Counted from the stretch's first letter, positions 23,398 to 32,932 are shown. The stretch: 64,000 nucleotides of DNA from Simiduia aestuariiviva (GCF_014192475.1 NZ_JACHXZ010000001.1:470900-534899); one strand, 5' to 3'. Numbers and translations are program-made. The notes: a model not told the origin generated them from the letters alone.

Positions 23398-25461
23398 TTA
23401 CCAAATTTTAACGCGCTGCTCGGGCGCCAAGTAGAGGCCATCCTCAGGCTTGACGTCAAAGGCGTTGTAGAACTCTGGCATGTTGCGCACGATGCCGTTC
23501 ACGCGAAACTCGCTGGGAGAATGCGGGTCGGTGATCAAGCGCTGGGACAGCTCTTCATCGCGATACTTGCGCGCCCAAACTTGACCCCAGCCCATGAAGA
23601 ACCGCTGGTCGCCCGTTAGCCCGTCAATGATCGGTGCAGGTTTGCCGTTGAGTGACAATTGGTAAGCTTTGTGCGCAATGGTCATGCCGCCCAAGTCGCC
23701 GATGTTTTCACCCAGGGTGAACTTGCCGTTGATGAATTGACCGGGCAGTGGTTCGAAGGCGTTAAATTGTTCAACAAGTACCGCGGTGCGGCGCTCAAAT
23801 TCTTCGCGATCGGTGTCGGTCCACCAGTTGCGCAGGTTGCCGTCGCCGTCATATTGGGAGCCTGAATCGTCAAAGCCGTGGCCAATTTCGTGGCCGATTA
23901 CCGCGCCAATGCCGCCGTAGTTAACCGCGTCGTCAGCGGCCATGTTGAAGAACGGAGGCTGTAATATGGCCGCGGGAAATACAATTTCGTTGGCCACGGG
24001 GTTGTAGTAGGCGTTGACCGTTTGCGGCGTCATGCCCCACTCAGTTTTATCGATGGGTTGACCCAGCTTGGCCAGTTCGCGCTCGTACTCGTACACCGCA
24101 GCGCGCTTGGCGTTGCCGATCAGGTCATCAGCTTTGATTTCCAGGGAGCTGTAATCGCGCCACTTGTCGGGGTAGCCAATTTTGTAGGTAAACTTCGACA
24201 GTTTTTCGCGGGCGGCCACCTTGGTGTCGGGGGTCATCCACTCGAGGCCGTCGATACCGTGACCGAAGGCAACCAGCAGGTTTTGCACCAGCTTCTCCAT
24301 GCGCGCCTTGGCTTCTTTGGGGAAGTGTTTTTCCACATAGATTTTGCCCACCGCTTCACCGATGACGTTATCGGTAAACTGTACAGCGCGCTTCCAGCGT
24401 TCCTGCTGTGCTTCAACACCGCGCAGGGTCTTGCTGTAAAAATTGAAGTTGGCTTCGTCAAAGTCCTTGCTCAGCAAGGGCGCCGCGCCAGACAGTACCT
24501 TCCACTTGGCGTAGGCCTTCCAGTCTGCCAGTGATTGGGCCGCCAGAGCGTCGCCAAAGGCGGTCATGTAGGAGGGTTGATAGACAATGATGTCGGCTTC
24601 GCTATCGATACCCAGGGCCTTGGTCCAATTGGCCCAATTGACGGCCGCAGACAGTTTGCTCAGCTCCGCCATGGGCATTTTGTTGTAGGTTTTTACGGGG
24701 TCGCGATTGTCGACGCGTGCCCACTGGCCCTTGGCCAGCGCGGCTTCGATGGCAAAAATGGCCTCAACTGAGGCGTCCAGCTTGGCCAATTCGAGCATGG
24801 TGGCGATGTGCGCCTTATAGGCTTCGCGCAGGCTTTGGCTCTTTTCGTCATCTTTTAAGTAGTAGTCGCGGTCTGGCAAACCTAGGCCCGACTGATAGGT
24901 GTACACAGCGTAGCGGGTTGCGTCGCGCTTATCTTGGTTGATAAAGGCGGCCACGGGCGTGCGCATGCCAGAGCGGCTGGCTTGACCAAACCACGTCATC
25001 AGGGCGTCTTTATCGGCAATGGCATCGATTTCGTTAAAAATGGGCGCAATGGGCGACATGCCCAGCTGCTCGAGCTTGGCGGTATCCATATAGCTCTTGA
25101 AGAAGTCGCCTACCTTTTGTGCTTCGGTGCCCGGCTCGGAAGGCGCAGCGGCAGCTTCCTCGATGATGGCGCGCAATTGCGCTTCTGCGGCGTCCGCCAA
25201 AATACCAAAGGAGCCGTAGTTGGACTTGTCGGCGGGAATTTCCGTGTTGGCGAGCCACTGGCCATTCACATGGCGGTAGAAATCGTCTTGGGCGCGCACG
25301 CTTGAATCGCCATTGGCGCGTTCAATGCCGGCATTCAGCGCTTGTTTTTTGGCGCTGTCCTCAGTAGTGGGCGCGGTGTCGCCACTGCACGCCAGCAGGC
25401 CTGACAGGGCCGCTGCGGCCAGTGCTGGCGCAAATAGGGGTTTAAGGTTGAAAGCAGTCAT
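23398..25461 (-). CDS. M13 (neprilysin-like) zinc metallopeptidase lipoprotein
   Basis: A 687-residue peptidase expected to degrade oligopeptides in the periplasm or at the outer surface. The signal peptide ends in the lipobox LLAC (Cys 25). The catalytic part has VIGHEIGHGFDD (His 524, Glu 525, His 528), the third zinc ligand in GENIGDLGG (Glu 585), the substrate-binding NAYYNP motif, and the family's terminal Trp. The length is normal for M13. AAGGAA 8 nt upstream supports the start. The gene is monocistronic, with its own terminator at 23300-23321. Genes for M13 lipoproteins are common in proteobacteria that live on proteins and peptides, but the natural substrate cannot be inferred. Confidence 0.94.
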   Translation of the reverse strand: MTAFNLKPLFAPALAAAALSGLLACSGDTAPTTEDSAKKQALNAGIERANGDSSVRAQDDFYRHVNGQWLANTEIPADKSNYGSFGILADAAEAQLRAIIEEAAAAPSEPGTEAQKVGDFFKSYMDTAKLEQLGMSPIAPIFNEIDAIADKDALMTWFGQASRSGMRTPVAAFINQDKRDATRYAVYTYQSGLGLPDRDYYLKDDEKSQSLREAYKAHIATMLELAKLDASVEAIFAIEAALAKGQWARVDNRDPVKTYNKMPMAELSKLSAAVNWANWTKALGIDSEADIIVYQPSYMTAFGDALAAQSLADWKAYAKWKVLSGAAPLLSKDFDEANFNFYSKTLRGVEAQQERWKRAVQFTDNVIGEAVGKIYVEKHFPKEAKARMEKLVQNLLVAFGHGIDGLEWMTPDTKVAAREKLSKFTYKIGYPDKWRDYSSLEIKADDLIGNAKRAAVYEYERELAKLGQPIDKTEWGMTPQTVNAYYNPVANEIVFPAAILQPPFFNMAADDAVNYGGIGAVIGHEIGHGFDDSGSQYDGDGNLRNWWTDTDREEFERRTAVLVEQFNAFEPLPGQFINGKFTLGENIGDLGGMTIAHKAYQLSLNGKPAPIIDGLTGDQRFFMGWGQVWARKYRDEELSQRLITDPHSPSEFRVNGIVRNMPEFYNAFDVKPEDGLYLAPEQRVKIW

Positions 25462-25550
25462 CGGGGTTCCTTTGGTGTTTCACTTGTTATTCTGAGCGCG
25501 CGGATGGCGCGGCTGTGGGTAAGACGAGCCAGTGCTGAAAAAGCGCAACT

Positions 25551-25988
25551 CTAGCCCGTCGCGAGGGCGGTTTGCAGTTTGCGCAAGCCCTTATCAAGGG
25601 GACCCCGAATGAGTTTACCCAGGAGCCAGCCGGTGCCAGGCAGTTTGGGGGCGAACTCGATGCGATACACCAGCCGGGTACCGTCGTCGGTTGCGTGAAA
25701 TAGCAGCTCACCGCGGTGATTTTTAATGGGGCTGCCACGACTGACGCGGTACACCATGCGGCGCGGGGCTTCATAGTCGACGACGGTTTCATCAAAACTG
25801 ATCCCCGGTGCCAGATGAATACGGCGCACCGAGCCCACGCCATTGGGGGTGCTCTCGGGTCCATCTTGTATGCGCTTAATGCTTTGGCCAATCAGCTTGC
25901 CGAATTGCTCGTGGTCGGTTAAGCGCTCGAACAAGACCTCAGGCGAACAGGGAAAGTGATAATCCATCACGAGACATTGGAGGGGCAT
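25551..25988 (-). CDS. SRPBCC (START-like) family protein
   Basis: A 145-residue cytoplasmic protein with an AGGAG ribosome-binding site 8 nt before the start. The pattern FPCSPEVLFERLTDHEQFGKLI at the N-terminus, a beta-rich middle (VGSVRRIHLAPGISFDETVVDYEAPRRMVYRV), and a long C-terminal helix (LIRGPLDKGLRKLQTAL) fit the polyketide-cyclase/SRPBCC fold that binds hydrophobic ligands in a helix-grip cavity. No catalytic motif can be identified. It is divergent from the VOC-family gene with 47 bp between starts, suggesting a shared promoter region, but no common pathway is evident. Confidence 0.85.
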   Translation of the reverse strand: MPLQCLVMDYHFPCSPEVLFERLTDHEQFGKLIGQSIKRIQDGPESTPNGVGSVRRIHLAPGISFDETVVDYEAPRRMVYRVSRGSPIKNHRGELLFHATDDGTRLVYRIEFAPKLPGTGWLLGKLIRGPLDKGLRKLQTALATG

Positions 25989-26035
25989 GGCAATCTCCTG
26001 CTAAGGTGCAATGACAATAGCGTAGGAGTATGACG

Positions 26036-26416
26036 ATGGGCCAAGCATCAAAACAAGATCGAATTGTGTGGGCGGACATTCCCGTGAGCGATTTAACGCG
26101 GGCCTCAAAATTCTATAGCCGCGTGCTCGCCATCGAGGTGACTCAAGAATCATTTGAAGGTAGCGCATTTGCCGTGCTGGCCCATGGTGCAGGCAGCGGC
26201 GCTTGCTTGATCATCAAGCCTGAGGATGTCACGGAACATGGCCCGTTAATCTACTGGCAAGTGGAGGGCCGGCTGGCTGACGCCGTGCAGCAAGCGTGCC
26301 TCACGGGCGGGCAACTGCTGGAGCCAGCGCACCCCATTGGCCCCCATGGGTGGCGCGCTATTGTGCGCGACAGTGAGGGCAATCGATTGGCGCTGCACAG
26401 CGAGGCGGCGCCCTGA
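26036..26416 (+). CDS. VOC (glyoxalase-fold) family protein
   Basis: A 126-residue single-domain protein of the vicinal-oxygen-chelate superfamily. It opens with VWADIPVSDLTRASKFYSRVL, the standard first beta-alpha unit, and ends WRAIVRDSEGNRLALHSE, the second-half motif with the metal-ligand Glu. The start is set at 26036 because GGAG then lies 7 nt upstream; the ATG at 26030 would be only 1 nt from it. VOC proteins of this size include antibiotic-binding proteins, dioxygenase-like and epimerase-like enzymes; specificity cannot be read here. No partner gene is nearby other than the divergent SRPBCC gene. Confidence 0.85.
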   Translation: MGQASKQDRIVWADIPVSDLTRASKFYSRVLAIEVTQESFEGSAFAVLAHGAGSGACLIIKPEDVTEHGPLIYWQVEGRLADAVQQACLTGGQLLEPAHPIGPHGWRAIVRDSEGNRLALHSEAAP

Positions 26417-26488
26417 TCCATTTTTCATACTGCTAGTCCATCTTTCATTTTCATATAAGAGACGACTAAGCTACAACGGAGAGACGTC

Positions 26489-26801
26489 ATGCAGCATACA
26501 GTGATTCGATTGGTGGCTAGGCCCACTAAAGGTTTGAGCCCCGATTTATATTCTGTCGGCCAACCCGGCACCCGGCCCCAACTGGATCCGCATGATCAAA
26601 AAGCGTTTAACCGTTCAGGGTTTTGCCATGCCCGATCACTTACACGAAGCCGGTCAGCTCATCGCTAAACTCAGCCCCTATGTCAGCGCCGGAAAAATTC
26701 AATACCGCGCCCATGTGCTCAAAGGTTTAACGTCGGCGATAGACGGTTTGCCGCTATTTTTCAGTGGGAAAAATGAAGGTAAGTTGATGGTTGAATTATA
26801 A
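26489..26801 (+). pseudogene. Remnant of an NADP-dependent (CurA/zinc-free MDR-type) oxidoreductase
   Basis: Both ends of a medium-chain reductase are present but the middle is gone. From ATG 26489, with GGAG upstream, the frame reads VIRLVARPTKGLSPDLY, like the N-terminus of the CurA/YncB family. About 70 nt on, in a different frame, the sequence reads GPNWIRMIKKRLTVQGF..., then the family's C-terminus ending LFFSGKNEGKLMVEL (stop at 26801). Roughly 230 codons including the NADP-binding fold are missing and the junction (about 26555-26575) is out of frame. The rest of the gene is not elsewhere in the window. A 69-residue product from ATG 26592 would have no active site. Confidence 0.8.
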
Positions 26802-27077
26802 AGCGAGTTAGTTTTATAGCCGCTTTTTTAATGCGGCGTCACGTTGCGGCGTCGTCAAATTTTTCACCGCAAAAAAATGCCATTGGCCGCACATTTTGGC
26901 GCGTAAGCCGTTCGCTTTAGCGGCGGCTAGGCGCCGATCGGTATAAATCCGCCACCTGCCGAATACGTCTGTTTTTCTCTCGTAAACTCTAGATACTGGT
27001 TACAACTCGCAGCGCTAGGACGCGAGCAAAACCAGCAGGGAAATCCCTACAAAGAGAAGAGTCACAGGAGTTTTATC

Positions 27078-27458
27078 ATGAACACAATCAGTTCAAAAAC
27101 AGCAAGTTTTCGGTTGGCCGCGACGCTATTCGCGGGCGTTGTTCTGAGTGCCGGTGCTATGTTTGCCAGTGCCGATACCCGCATAGAGCGCGATGGGAAA
27201 GTGTATGTCGTTGTAGACAATGACGCTAGCAGCGTGTGCAAAGCCATTGTGCGAGATCAGCCAAACCAATTGCGCAACGCGCTCTATCAAGGTGTCGCCC
27301 CCATTGACCGCCGACGTGCTCACACCTTCTATGCGTGTAATGATCAGAACTTGATTACTTTTGCTGAAGAGGTAGAAGCCAAAAAAGTGGTGGGCTACCT
27401 AACGCCCAAATTCTATGGCAATCAGCGTATTACCACTGAAGAAGTCGCTAGTCGTTAA
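27078..27458 (+). CDS. DUF3718-like secreted protein
   Basis: A 126-residue protein with an AGGAG ribosome-binding site 7 nt upstream. The N-terminus is a signal peptide (residues 1-32, ending FASA). The mature part has two Cys residues (SSVCKAIV and FYACNDQN) separated by about 35 residues, with the pattern CKAIVRDQPNQLRNAL..YACNDQNLITFAEE, which resembles DUF3718, a small periplasmic family of unknown role. The two cysteines could form a disulfide. The gene stands alone with its own intrinsic terminator. The 276-bp gap before it contains small hairpins near 27010-27050 in the likely 5' leader, but nothing I can name. Confidence 0.75.
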   Translation: MNTISSKTASFRLAATLFAGVVLSAGAMFASADTRIERDGKVYVVVDNDASSVCKAIVRDQPNQLRNALYQGVAPIDRRRAHTFYACNDQNLITFAEEVEAKKVVGYLTPKFYGNQRITTEEVASR

Positions 27459-27489
27459 CGCTGTATCTCAATATTCACCCCTAACCCTA

Positions 27490-27517
27490 GGCACGCTAAA
27501 CGGCGTGCCTTTTTTTA
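27490..27517 (+). terminator. Intrinsic terminator of the DUF3718-like gene
   Basis: GGCACGC / GCGTGCC stem with a 6-nt loop followed by a T-run. Confidence 0.9.
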
Positions 27518-27622
27518 TCCCTGCGGGGTATATGGGTATTGGGAATTGCCCACTTTTCCTTGTCGCTTGCCAACCGTGTGCTAGCCTGAAAGACATTGTT
27601 GTGTCTTTGTTATGAGGGAGCT

Positions 27623-28786
27623 ATGACGTCTCTATTTTTGCGGATGCGCTTGGTGCACTGGGTGGGCATCGCGTTGCTGTCGATCAACGCGTTCTTCTTT
27701 ACTGATAATACCCCCAGTTTGATCATCCAGGGGCTGCTGGTAGTGGTGCTGATCATTCACGATATCGATGAAAAGCGCTGGGGGGTCGATGCTCTGCAGC
27801 AGGTAGGCACCTACTTTCAGCACTTTGCCAGCAAAGACCTGTCGGTGAGCTGTGATGTGAACACTTCGCTCAATTCTGAGATGGGTGAAATCGTCGCCAC
27901 AATTGATACGTTTCGCGGACAAATACAGAGCGCCATGAGCGATATCAAACGGGTGGCGGGTGCCAACGAAGAGGCCGCGAAGCATTTGTCCACAACGGGA
28001 CAAAATATGGGGCAACGCATCCGCAGTGAGGTGGCCATCGTGGGCCGTGCGCGCACGCATATGCAAGAGATGCATGAGCTGACCAAGAGTATCAGCCAGC
28101 GGGCAGAGCAGACCAACACGCAGGTAACGGGCGCCAACGAGCAGCTTCAGGCCTCGCGCTCCAACATTGGTGCCATGGCCGAAATGGTGGATGAACACGT
28201 TAAAGCCAGTAACGAAATTACCGAGAACTTCGCCACACTCTCCGCTAACGCATTGAAAATTAAAGATGTATTGGCGGTGATTAACGGCATTGCCGATCAA
28301 ACTAACCTGTTAGCCTTGAACGCCGCCATCGAGGCTGCACGCGCCGGTGAACACGGCCGAGGTTTCTCTGTGGTGGCTGACGAAGTGCGAGGCTTGTCGC
28401 AATCGACGCAAAACAGCTTGACGGAAATTAACGAAATCATCTCGGCCATTACCAGCGCCATCGATGCGGCAGGTAAAAAAGTGGATCAACAAAAGAGCTC
28501 CCTCGAAGCGCTCAGCATCACATCGCGCGAGGCCAGCGATGTGATCGTGGGGGCCTGCGATGTAATGCAGGAGGTGGCTCAGCTGACGGGCCAAAGTAGC
28601 GACCACGGGCACTCCACGATTCACTCGGTTAGTGTGAAGGTCGATGAAGTGCTTGGGGAGGTAGAGCAATTGGCGACTGCAGCTAACATGTCAGAACAGG
28701 ATATCGGCGAATTGGCAGACATCGCCAATGAGCTGTCGCAGGCGGTGCAGGATCTGCGCACCAAGGTGGATGCGTTTAAAACCTAG
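27623..28786 (+). CDS. Membrane-anchored methyl-accepting chemotaxis protein without a periplasmic sensor
   Basis: A 387-residue transducer. The start at 27623 has GAGGGAG directly upstream. Two hydrophobic helices (about 10-24 and 30-48) are joined by a turn of a few residues, so there is no periplasmic ligand domain. The remainder is coiled-coil, with the signalling tip [37 protein letters not shown] (about residues 215-253), which contacts CheA/CheW. There is no obvious C-terminal CheR-tethering pentapeptide. Such short transducers may sense cytoplasmic or membrane state, or take part in non-chemotaxis pathways. No che gene is adjacent. Confidence 0.92.
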   Translation: MTSLFLRMRLVHWVGIALLSINAFFFTDNTPSLIIQGLLVVVLIIHDIDEKRWGVDALQQVGTYFQHFASKDLSVSCDVNTSLNSEMGEIVATIDTFRGQIQSAMSDIKRVAGANEEAAKHLSTTGQNMGQRIRSEVAIVGRARTHMQEMHELTKSISQRAEQTNTQVTGANEQLQASRSNIGAMAEMVDEHVKASNEITENFATLSANALKIKDVLAVINGIADQTNLLALNAAIEAARAGEHGRGFSVVADEVRGLSQSTQNSLTEINEIISAITSAIDAAGKKVDQQKSSLEALSITSREASDVIVGACDVMQEVAQLTGQSSDHGHSTIHSVSVKVDEVLGEVEQLATAANMSEQDIGELADIANELSQAVQDLRTKVDAFKT

Positions 28787-28818
28787 GATCCCTGTGGTTG
28801 GTTTGGCATTGTATAAAA

Positions 28819-28850
28819 GGCGCGATGAGGCTTCTCATCGCGCCTTTTTT
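28819..28850 (+). terminator. Intrinsic terminator of the chemotaxis transducer gene
   Basis: An 11-bp stem GGCGCGATGAG / CTCATCGCGCC with GCTT loop and a T6 run. It may also serve the convergent aguA gene. Confidence 0.92.
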
Positions 28851-28874
28851 ATTCGGGGCTACAAGGTTGCCCAT

Positions 28875-29963
28875 TCAGGGCGCAGGTTGTTGCTGAGTAA
28901 TGCAGTGGATGTTGCCACCGCCCAGCAAAATTTCCCGGCCCGGCACCATCACCACCGTGCGCTCGGGGAAGCAGCCCTGCAAGATGGCCTTGGCCTCGGC
29001 GTCTTTTGGATCGTCAAAACAGGGCGCAATAATGGCGTCATTGATAATCAAAAAGTTCACGTAGGAACCCGCTAGACGGATGGCGGGGTCGCGCGGCTGG
29101 GTGCCCGCCACTTGATCGATACCTTCACACTCCTCGGCGGTGGCAAAGATCGGCCCGGGAATGGGCATCTTCGTCACCTTGAGACGGCGACCCTGGGCAT
29201 CCGTGTGTTGACTAAGCGCGTCCATGGCGGCTCTAACGCGGTCGTAGTTGGGGTCCTGTGGGTCGTCGGTCCAGCACAGCAACACTTCGCCGGGACGGGT
29301 AAAGCAGCAGAAGTTGTCAACGTGGCCATCTGTTTCGTCGTTGTAGAGCCCATCGGGCAGCCAAATTACTTTGCTGATCCCCAAGTGGTCCGCTAGCAAT
29401 GCTTCGATCTGTTCACGATTGAGGTGCGGGTTGCGATTGGCGTTGAGCAGGCACTCTTCGGTGGTGATCAGGGTGCCTTCGCCATCCACGTGGATGGAGC
29501 CGCCCTCGAGTACAAAGTCATCCGTGCGATAGCGCTGTACCTGCTCTAGCTGGCAAATTTTGCGGGCCACCTGGTCGTCGCGATGCCACGGAAAGTAGAG
29601 GCCACCGTCGAAGCCGCCCCAGGCGTTAAAGCGCCAATCCACACCGCGCACGCCACCCTTGCCATCAATCACGAAGGTGGGGCCGGTGTCGCGCACCCAG
29701 GCGTCGTCGCTGGAGATTTCAACCACCCGAATGTTGGCGCAATCTGCCAATTGTTCGCTGGCGTTTTCAAATTGGCTTTGTGAAACGCCCACGGTGAGTG
29801 GTTGAAATTGTGCAATGGCGCGCATCACGGCCGCAAACGCGGCCTGGGCGGGCTTGGCGCCCAGGCGCCAATTGTCGGTGCGCTCGGGCCAGAGCATCCA
29901 CGCCTGCTTTTGTGGCGCCCACTCGGCGGGCATGAAAAAACCGTCAGTTTTGGGCGTACTCAT
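28875..29963 (-). CDS. aguA: Agmatine deiminase
   Basis: A 362-residue enzyme that converts agmatine to N-carbamoylputrescine and ammonia, part of the arginine decarboxylase route to putrescine. Family marks: [18 protein letters not shown] near the N-terminus, [12 protein letters not shown] (about 85-96), [28 protein letters not shown], and the catalytic Cys 354 in [11 protein letters not shown]. Length is typical. The start codon overlaps the stop of aguB (ATGA), so the two are translationally coupled, and aguB-aguA form one operon. The downstream end faces the chemotaxis gene terminator. Confidence 0.97.
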   Translation of the reverse strand: MSTPKTDGFFMPAEWAPQKQAWMLWPERTDNWRLGAKPAQAAFAAVMRAIAQFQPLTVGVSQSQFENASEQLADCANIRVVEISSDDAWVRDTGPTFVIDGKGGVRGVDWRFNAWGGFDGGLYFPWHRDDQVARKICQLEQVQRYRTDDFVLEGGSIHVDGEGTLITTEECLLNANRNPHLNREQIEALLADHLGISKVIWLPDGLYNDETDGHVDNFCCFTRPGEVLLCWTDDPQDPNYDRVRAAMDALSQHTDAQGRRLKVTKMPIPGPIFATAEECEGIDQVAGTQPRDPAIRLAGSYVNFLIINDAIIAPCFDDPKDAEAKAILQGCFPERTVVMVPGREILLGGGNIHCITQQQPAP

Positions 29964-30838
29964 GCGGGCAGCTCGCCGTCCAGAGTGGCCACGGGGCCGT
30001 ACAGGTTCGGGCGGCGATCGCGGAACACGCCCCAGGCCGTGCGAATTTTTTCGAGCTTATCGAGGTCGAAGCTTTGTACCAACACGGCTTCGCTGGTTTC
30101 GTCGGCCTCGCACACTTTTTCACCAAACTGATTGGCAATGAAGGACGAGCCGTAGAAGGTGATGTGATAGTCCTCCTGGTCTTCGCGACCGATGCGATTG
30201 GAGGCGATCAGCGGCATTAGGTTGGCGCCGGCGTGACCCTGTTGTACGCGCTGCCAGTGGTCGCGCGAGGAAATGGTTGGGTCGTGCGGCTCGGTGCCAA
30301 TGGCGGTGGGGTAAAACAACAGCTCGGCGCCCATCAATGCCATGGATCGCGCGCACTCTGGGAACCACTGATCCCAGCAGATGCCAATGCCGATCTTGGC
30401 ATAGCGCGTCTGCCAAACCTTGAAGCCCGTATCGCCGGGGTTGAAGTAGTATTTTTCGTGGTAGCCAGGGCCGTCGGGGATGTGGCTCTTGCGATAGTTG
30501 CCGAGAATTTCGCCATCGGCGTCGATCACCACAATGGAGTTATAGCGAGCGCGCCCAGCGCGTTCGAAGTAGCTGATGGGCAATACCACTGCCAGCTCTT
30601 TTGCCACCTGTTGAAAGTGTTGGATGGCGGGATTGTGCGCCAGCTCGGTGGCCAGTTGGGCGTAATCGGCGTTGGGCTTTTGGCAGAAATAGGGTGTTTC
30701 GAACAATTCCTGCAGCAGAATAATCTGAGCGCCCTGTGCGTGGGCTTCGCGTACCAGCCTTTCGCCGTTGGCGATATTGGCATCGCGATCCCAAGAACAA
30801 GCCATTTGAGTGGCGGCAACAGTAACCTTGCGGGACAT
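29960..30838 (-). CDS. aguB: N-carbamoylputrescine amidase
   Basis: A 292-residue nitrilase-superfamily amidase that hydrolyses N-carbamoylputrescine to putrescine, CO2 and ammonia. The Glu-Lys-Cys triad is visible: Glu 44 in [12 protein letters not shown], Lys 117 in [18 protein letters not shown], and Cys 154 in [12 protein letters not shown]. An AGGAG ribosome-binding site precedes the start. It is first in the operon with aguA. No arginine decarboxylase gene is in the window, so agmatine must come from elsewhere in the genome or from outside. Confidence 0.97.
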   Translation of the reverse strand: MSRKVTVAATQMACSWDRDANIANGERLVREAHAQGAQIILLQELFETPYFCQKPNADYAQLATELAHNPAIQHFQQVAKELAVVLPISYFERAGRARYNSIVVIDADGEILGNYRKSHIPDGPGYHEKYYFNPGDTGFKVWQTRYAKIGIGICWDQWFPECARSMALMGAELLFYPTAIGTEPHDPTISSRDHWQRVQQGHAGANLMPLIASNRIGREDQEDYHITFYGSSFIANQFGEKVCEADETSEAVLVQSFDLDKLEKIRTAWGVFRDRRPNLYGPVATLDGELPA

Positions 30839-31082
30839 GCATCATCTCCTAATTAGTGGGCTTATTGGTGCCAGCCCAAAAGCGACCTCTGTGGTAGAAC
30901 GAATCTGGCCAGAAAAGAGGCCAGCAGCAAAGCTAGACGGAAAACTCGACTGAAGGCACAGTGTAGCGCCCTTTTTTCTTTTGAATAAATGGCCTGCTCA
31001 GGGTAGATGCCGCTCCAGCCATTTGGCAATGGCGGGTAAACTGCGCAGAAGGGCGATAGTGTAATGAAGATGGGATTGGTGA

Positions 31083-32072
31083 GTGACGCAAGTACAAGTA
31101 ATCACAGGCTTTTTGGGGGCGGGTAAAACCACCCTGCTGCAACATTGGTTGTCACGCAAACCGGTGGCAGAGCACTGGGCCGTATTGGTCAACGAATTTG
31201 GTGAGCTGGGCCTAGATGGCGCTTTGCTGGGCGCTGCAGGGGCAGATGACATCACCATTAAAGAAGTGCCGGGCGGGTGTCTGTGCTGCGCTAACGGTCT
31301 GCCGTTTGCCTTGGCGCTGCAGCATCTGCTGGGGCGGTTGAAACCGCATCGGTTGTTTATTGAGCCCTCTGGGTTGGGGCACCCACGGGAAATATTGGCG
31401 GTGCTGCAATCGCCCCAATTCGAAAATTTTGTCAGCTTGGCCCCCACGGTGACCCTGGTGGACCCACGCAAGCTGGATGATGCGCGATATACCGACCACG
31501 CCATTTTCAATCAACAGATTGCCGTCGCCGATGTGCTGGTGGCGGCCAAGTCCGATCTTTATCCCGCTGACACCATCGCGCGCATAGCGGAATACTTGGC
31601 CGCCTGCGGTTGGCCCGCGCGGCCGGTGTTGGACGTGGTCGCAGCGCAGGCTTTACCGCCACAGACGTCAGCCATTCGACGGGCGTCACAGGACTTGCTC
31701 CCCGATGCTGCACCGCTGCTGACGTTGGCGCCGCGCTACAACGCCGAAGGCGTTTTTTATACCAGCCGCAGCGCCGAGGGTTTCTGCGCGCAGGGTTGGG
31801 CATTTCACCCCGCGTTGGTGTTCGACGCGAGCGCCCTGGAGCTGGCCTTCGCGGCGCTACCCTGCGAGCGGTTAAAGGCGGTGATGCGAACGCCAGAGGG
31901 CGCCATTGCCTTCAATTTTGTCGATGGCGTGATGTCACAGCGGTCGCTCGCCGAGACGCCGGATTCCCGGTTGGAGCTATTGACGCACACACCGTTAGAC
32001 GCAGCGGTTGTTACCGATACCTTGCTCGCCCTCGCTAGCGACGACAGGCGTGCTCCAGACACCAGCGCTTAA
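31083..32072 (+). CDS. COG0523 (CobW/ZNG1-like) metallochaperone GTPase
   Basis: A 329-residue protein starting at GTG 31083. Walker A GFLGAGKTT is at residues 9-17. The metal-binding CxCC motif (GGCLCC, Cys 66, 68, 69) and the guanine-recognition region AKSD follow. The C-terminal CobW_C domain starts around residue 230. Members move zinc, cobalt or iron to target proteins. The adjacent Fur box and absence of cobalamin genes point to iron- or zinc-stress functions rather than vitamin B12. Its last 38 bp overlap the 3' end of the small Fur-linked gene on the other strand. Metal specificity is unproven. Confidence 0.9.
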   Translation: MTQVQVITGFLGAGKTTLLQHWLSRKPVAEHWAVLVNEFGELGLDGALLGAAGADDITIKEVPGGCLCCANGLPFALALQHLLGRLKPHRLFIEPSGLGHPREILAVLQSPQFENFVSLAPTVTLVDPRKLDDARYTDHAIFNQQIAVADVLVAAKSDLYPADTIARIAEYLAACGWPARPVLDVVAAQALPPQTSAIRRASQDLLPDAAPLLTLAPRYNAEGVFYTSRSAEGFCAQGWAFHPALVFDASALELAFAALPCERLKAVMRTPEGAIAFNFVDGVMSQRSLAETPDSRLELLTHTPLDAAVVTDTLLALASDDRRAPDTSA

Positions 32073-32199
32073 TTTTGGCTTTGTCCGCCGGTCGCTGGCA
32101 GCGAAATTCCGCCGCGGCCAACCTACCGTCTGCCATTAAGCGCTGTAAGGCGCCCGCCTCAATTTCAACGATCAGTTTTGCCGATTGCTTTTGGTTCAT
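32035..32199 (-). CDS. Small Fur-linked protein, 54 residues, unknown
   Basis: Begins at ATG 32199, with a strong GGAGG 7 nt upstream and a near-consensus Fur box about 55 bp further up. The product is basic, with predicted helices (KLIVEIEAGALQRLMADGRL) and a C-terminal part holding two cysteines (FRCQRP and RWCLEH) that could bind metal. No signal peptide. The frame is open upstream to 32340, but that part covers the Fur box and lacks a ribosome-binding site. I do not recognise the family. The strong translation signal and regulated promoter argue that it is real. Confidence 0.6.
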   Translation of the reverse strand: MNQKQSAKLIVEIEAGALQRLMADGRLAAAEFRCQRPADKAKIKRWCLEHACRR

Positions 32200-32252
32200 T
32201 GCTGCCTCCGTGTCGGAATGTTTAATCAAAAAGCCTTGCCATTTGTTATATC

Positions 32253-32271
32253 GCAAATGATAATCATTATC
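32253..32271. promoter_or_regulatory. Fur box in a divergent promoter
   Basis: GCAAATGATAATCATTATC matches the classic 19-bp Fur consensus at 17 of 19 positions. It sits between the small minus-strand gene and the plus-strand gene at 32308, so it probably represses both when iron is plentiful. Confidence 0.88.
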
Positions 32272-32307
32272 AATAAGTGGATTGTTGGTAGGTGAGAGGA
32301 CGAGGCG

Positions 32308-32754
32308 ATGAAAAAAATAACGGGATTGTGTAGTTATCATCAGGCACAGGTGGCGCGCTCACCCGCGCACGCGGCCGTATATTGGCAGCGGGCCATGGTG
32401 TTGGCCGCGGACGCGTGGCAGCAACAGCAATGGCCGCAAGCGCATCAGGCTTTTACCTGTGCATTTGATATTGCGTCGCTCTGGGTGACCGATGTGGGGC
32501 GCGGAAGCCGCTCGAGCTTTGGCGAGCGAGAGCTGGTCACCGCTACGCAGCAGTGGATGAGCATGGCGCAGCGCAATAACCAAGCGCACGCTGCAAAGAC
32601 GGCTCTGTGGTTTACCTATCGATACCTATGTCGGCAATTGTGCACGCCGAACACCTTGGCGAGGCGCGCCGCACTGAAACAGTACCTGCAATGTGTCGAT
32701 GAATTTTCCGAACACTTGGGACAAATCGCGGATGTGACGCTGCCCTTGCAGTAG
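32308..32754 (+). CDS. Fur-linked protein of unknown function, 148 residues
   Basis: Starts 37 bp after the Fur box with a GAGGACGAGG ribosome-binding site. The product has no signal peptide or membrane helix. It is helical and rich in Gln, Ala and Trp (YWQRAMVLAADAWQQQQWPQAHQAFTCAFDIA), resembling a short TPR-like helical-hairpin protein. Several His and Cys residues (SYHQ, CAFD, YLCRQLC) could bind metal, but no known motif is complete. Its promoter and divergent partner suggest a role in iron limitation. No family assigned. Confidence 0.7.
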   Translation: MKKITGLCSYHQAQVARSPAHAAVYWQRAMVLAADAWQQQQWPQAHQAFTCAFDIASLWVTDVGRGSRSSFGERELVTATQQWMSMAQRNNQAHAAKTALWFTYRYLCRQLCTPNTLARRAALKQYLQCVDEFSEHLGQIADVTLPLQ

Positions 32755-32932
32755 CGATGTTGTTGCGCGGGCACAATGTTTATTCCGTCAATATGAAAAG
32801 CCGGCGTTCAATTGCAGAGCCCAGTATGCGCTCTGCAATTGATGCGCCGTTCTGTCAAAAGGTGACAGCAGGAGAGCAATGAAACAACGTAAGCCCGATG
32901 AATCGCTGCACGCCTGCAGCGCGGGCAAATGC

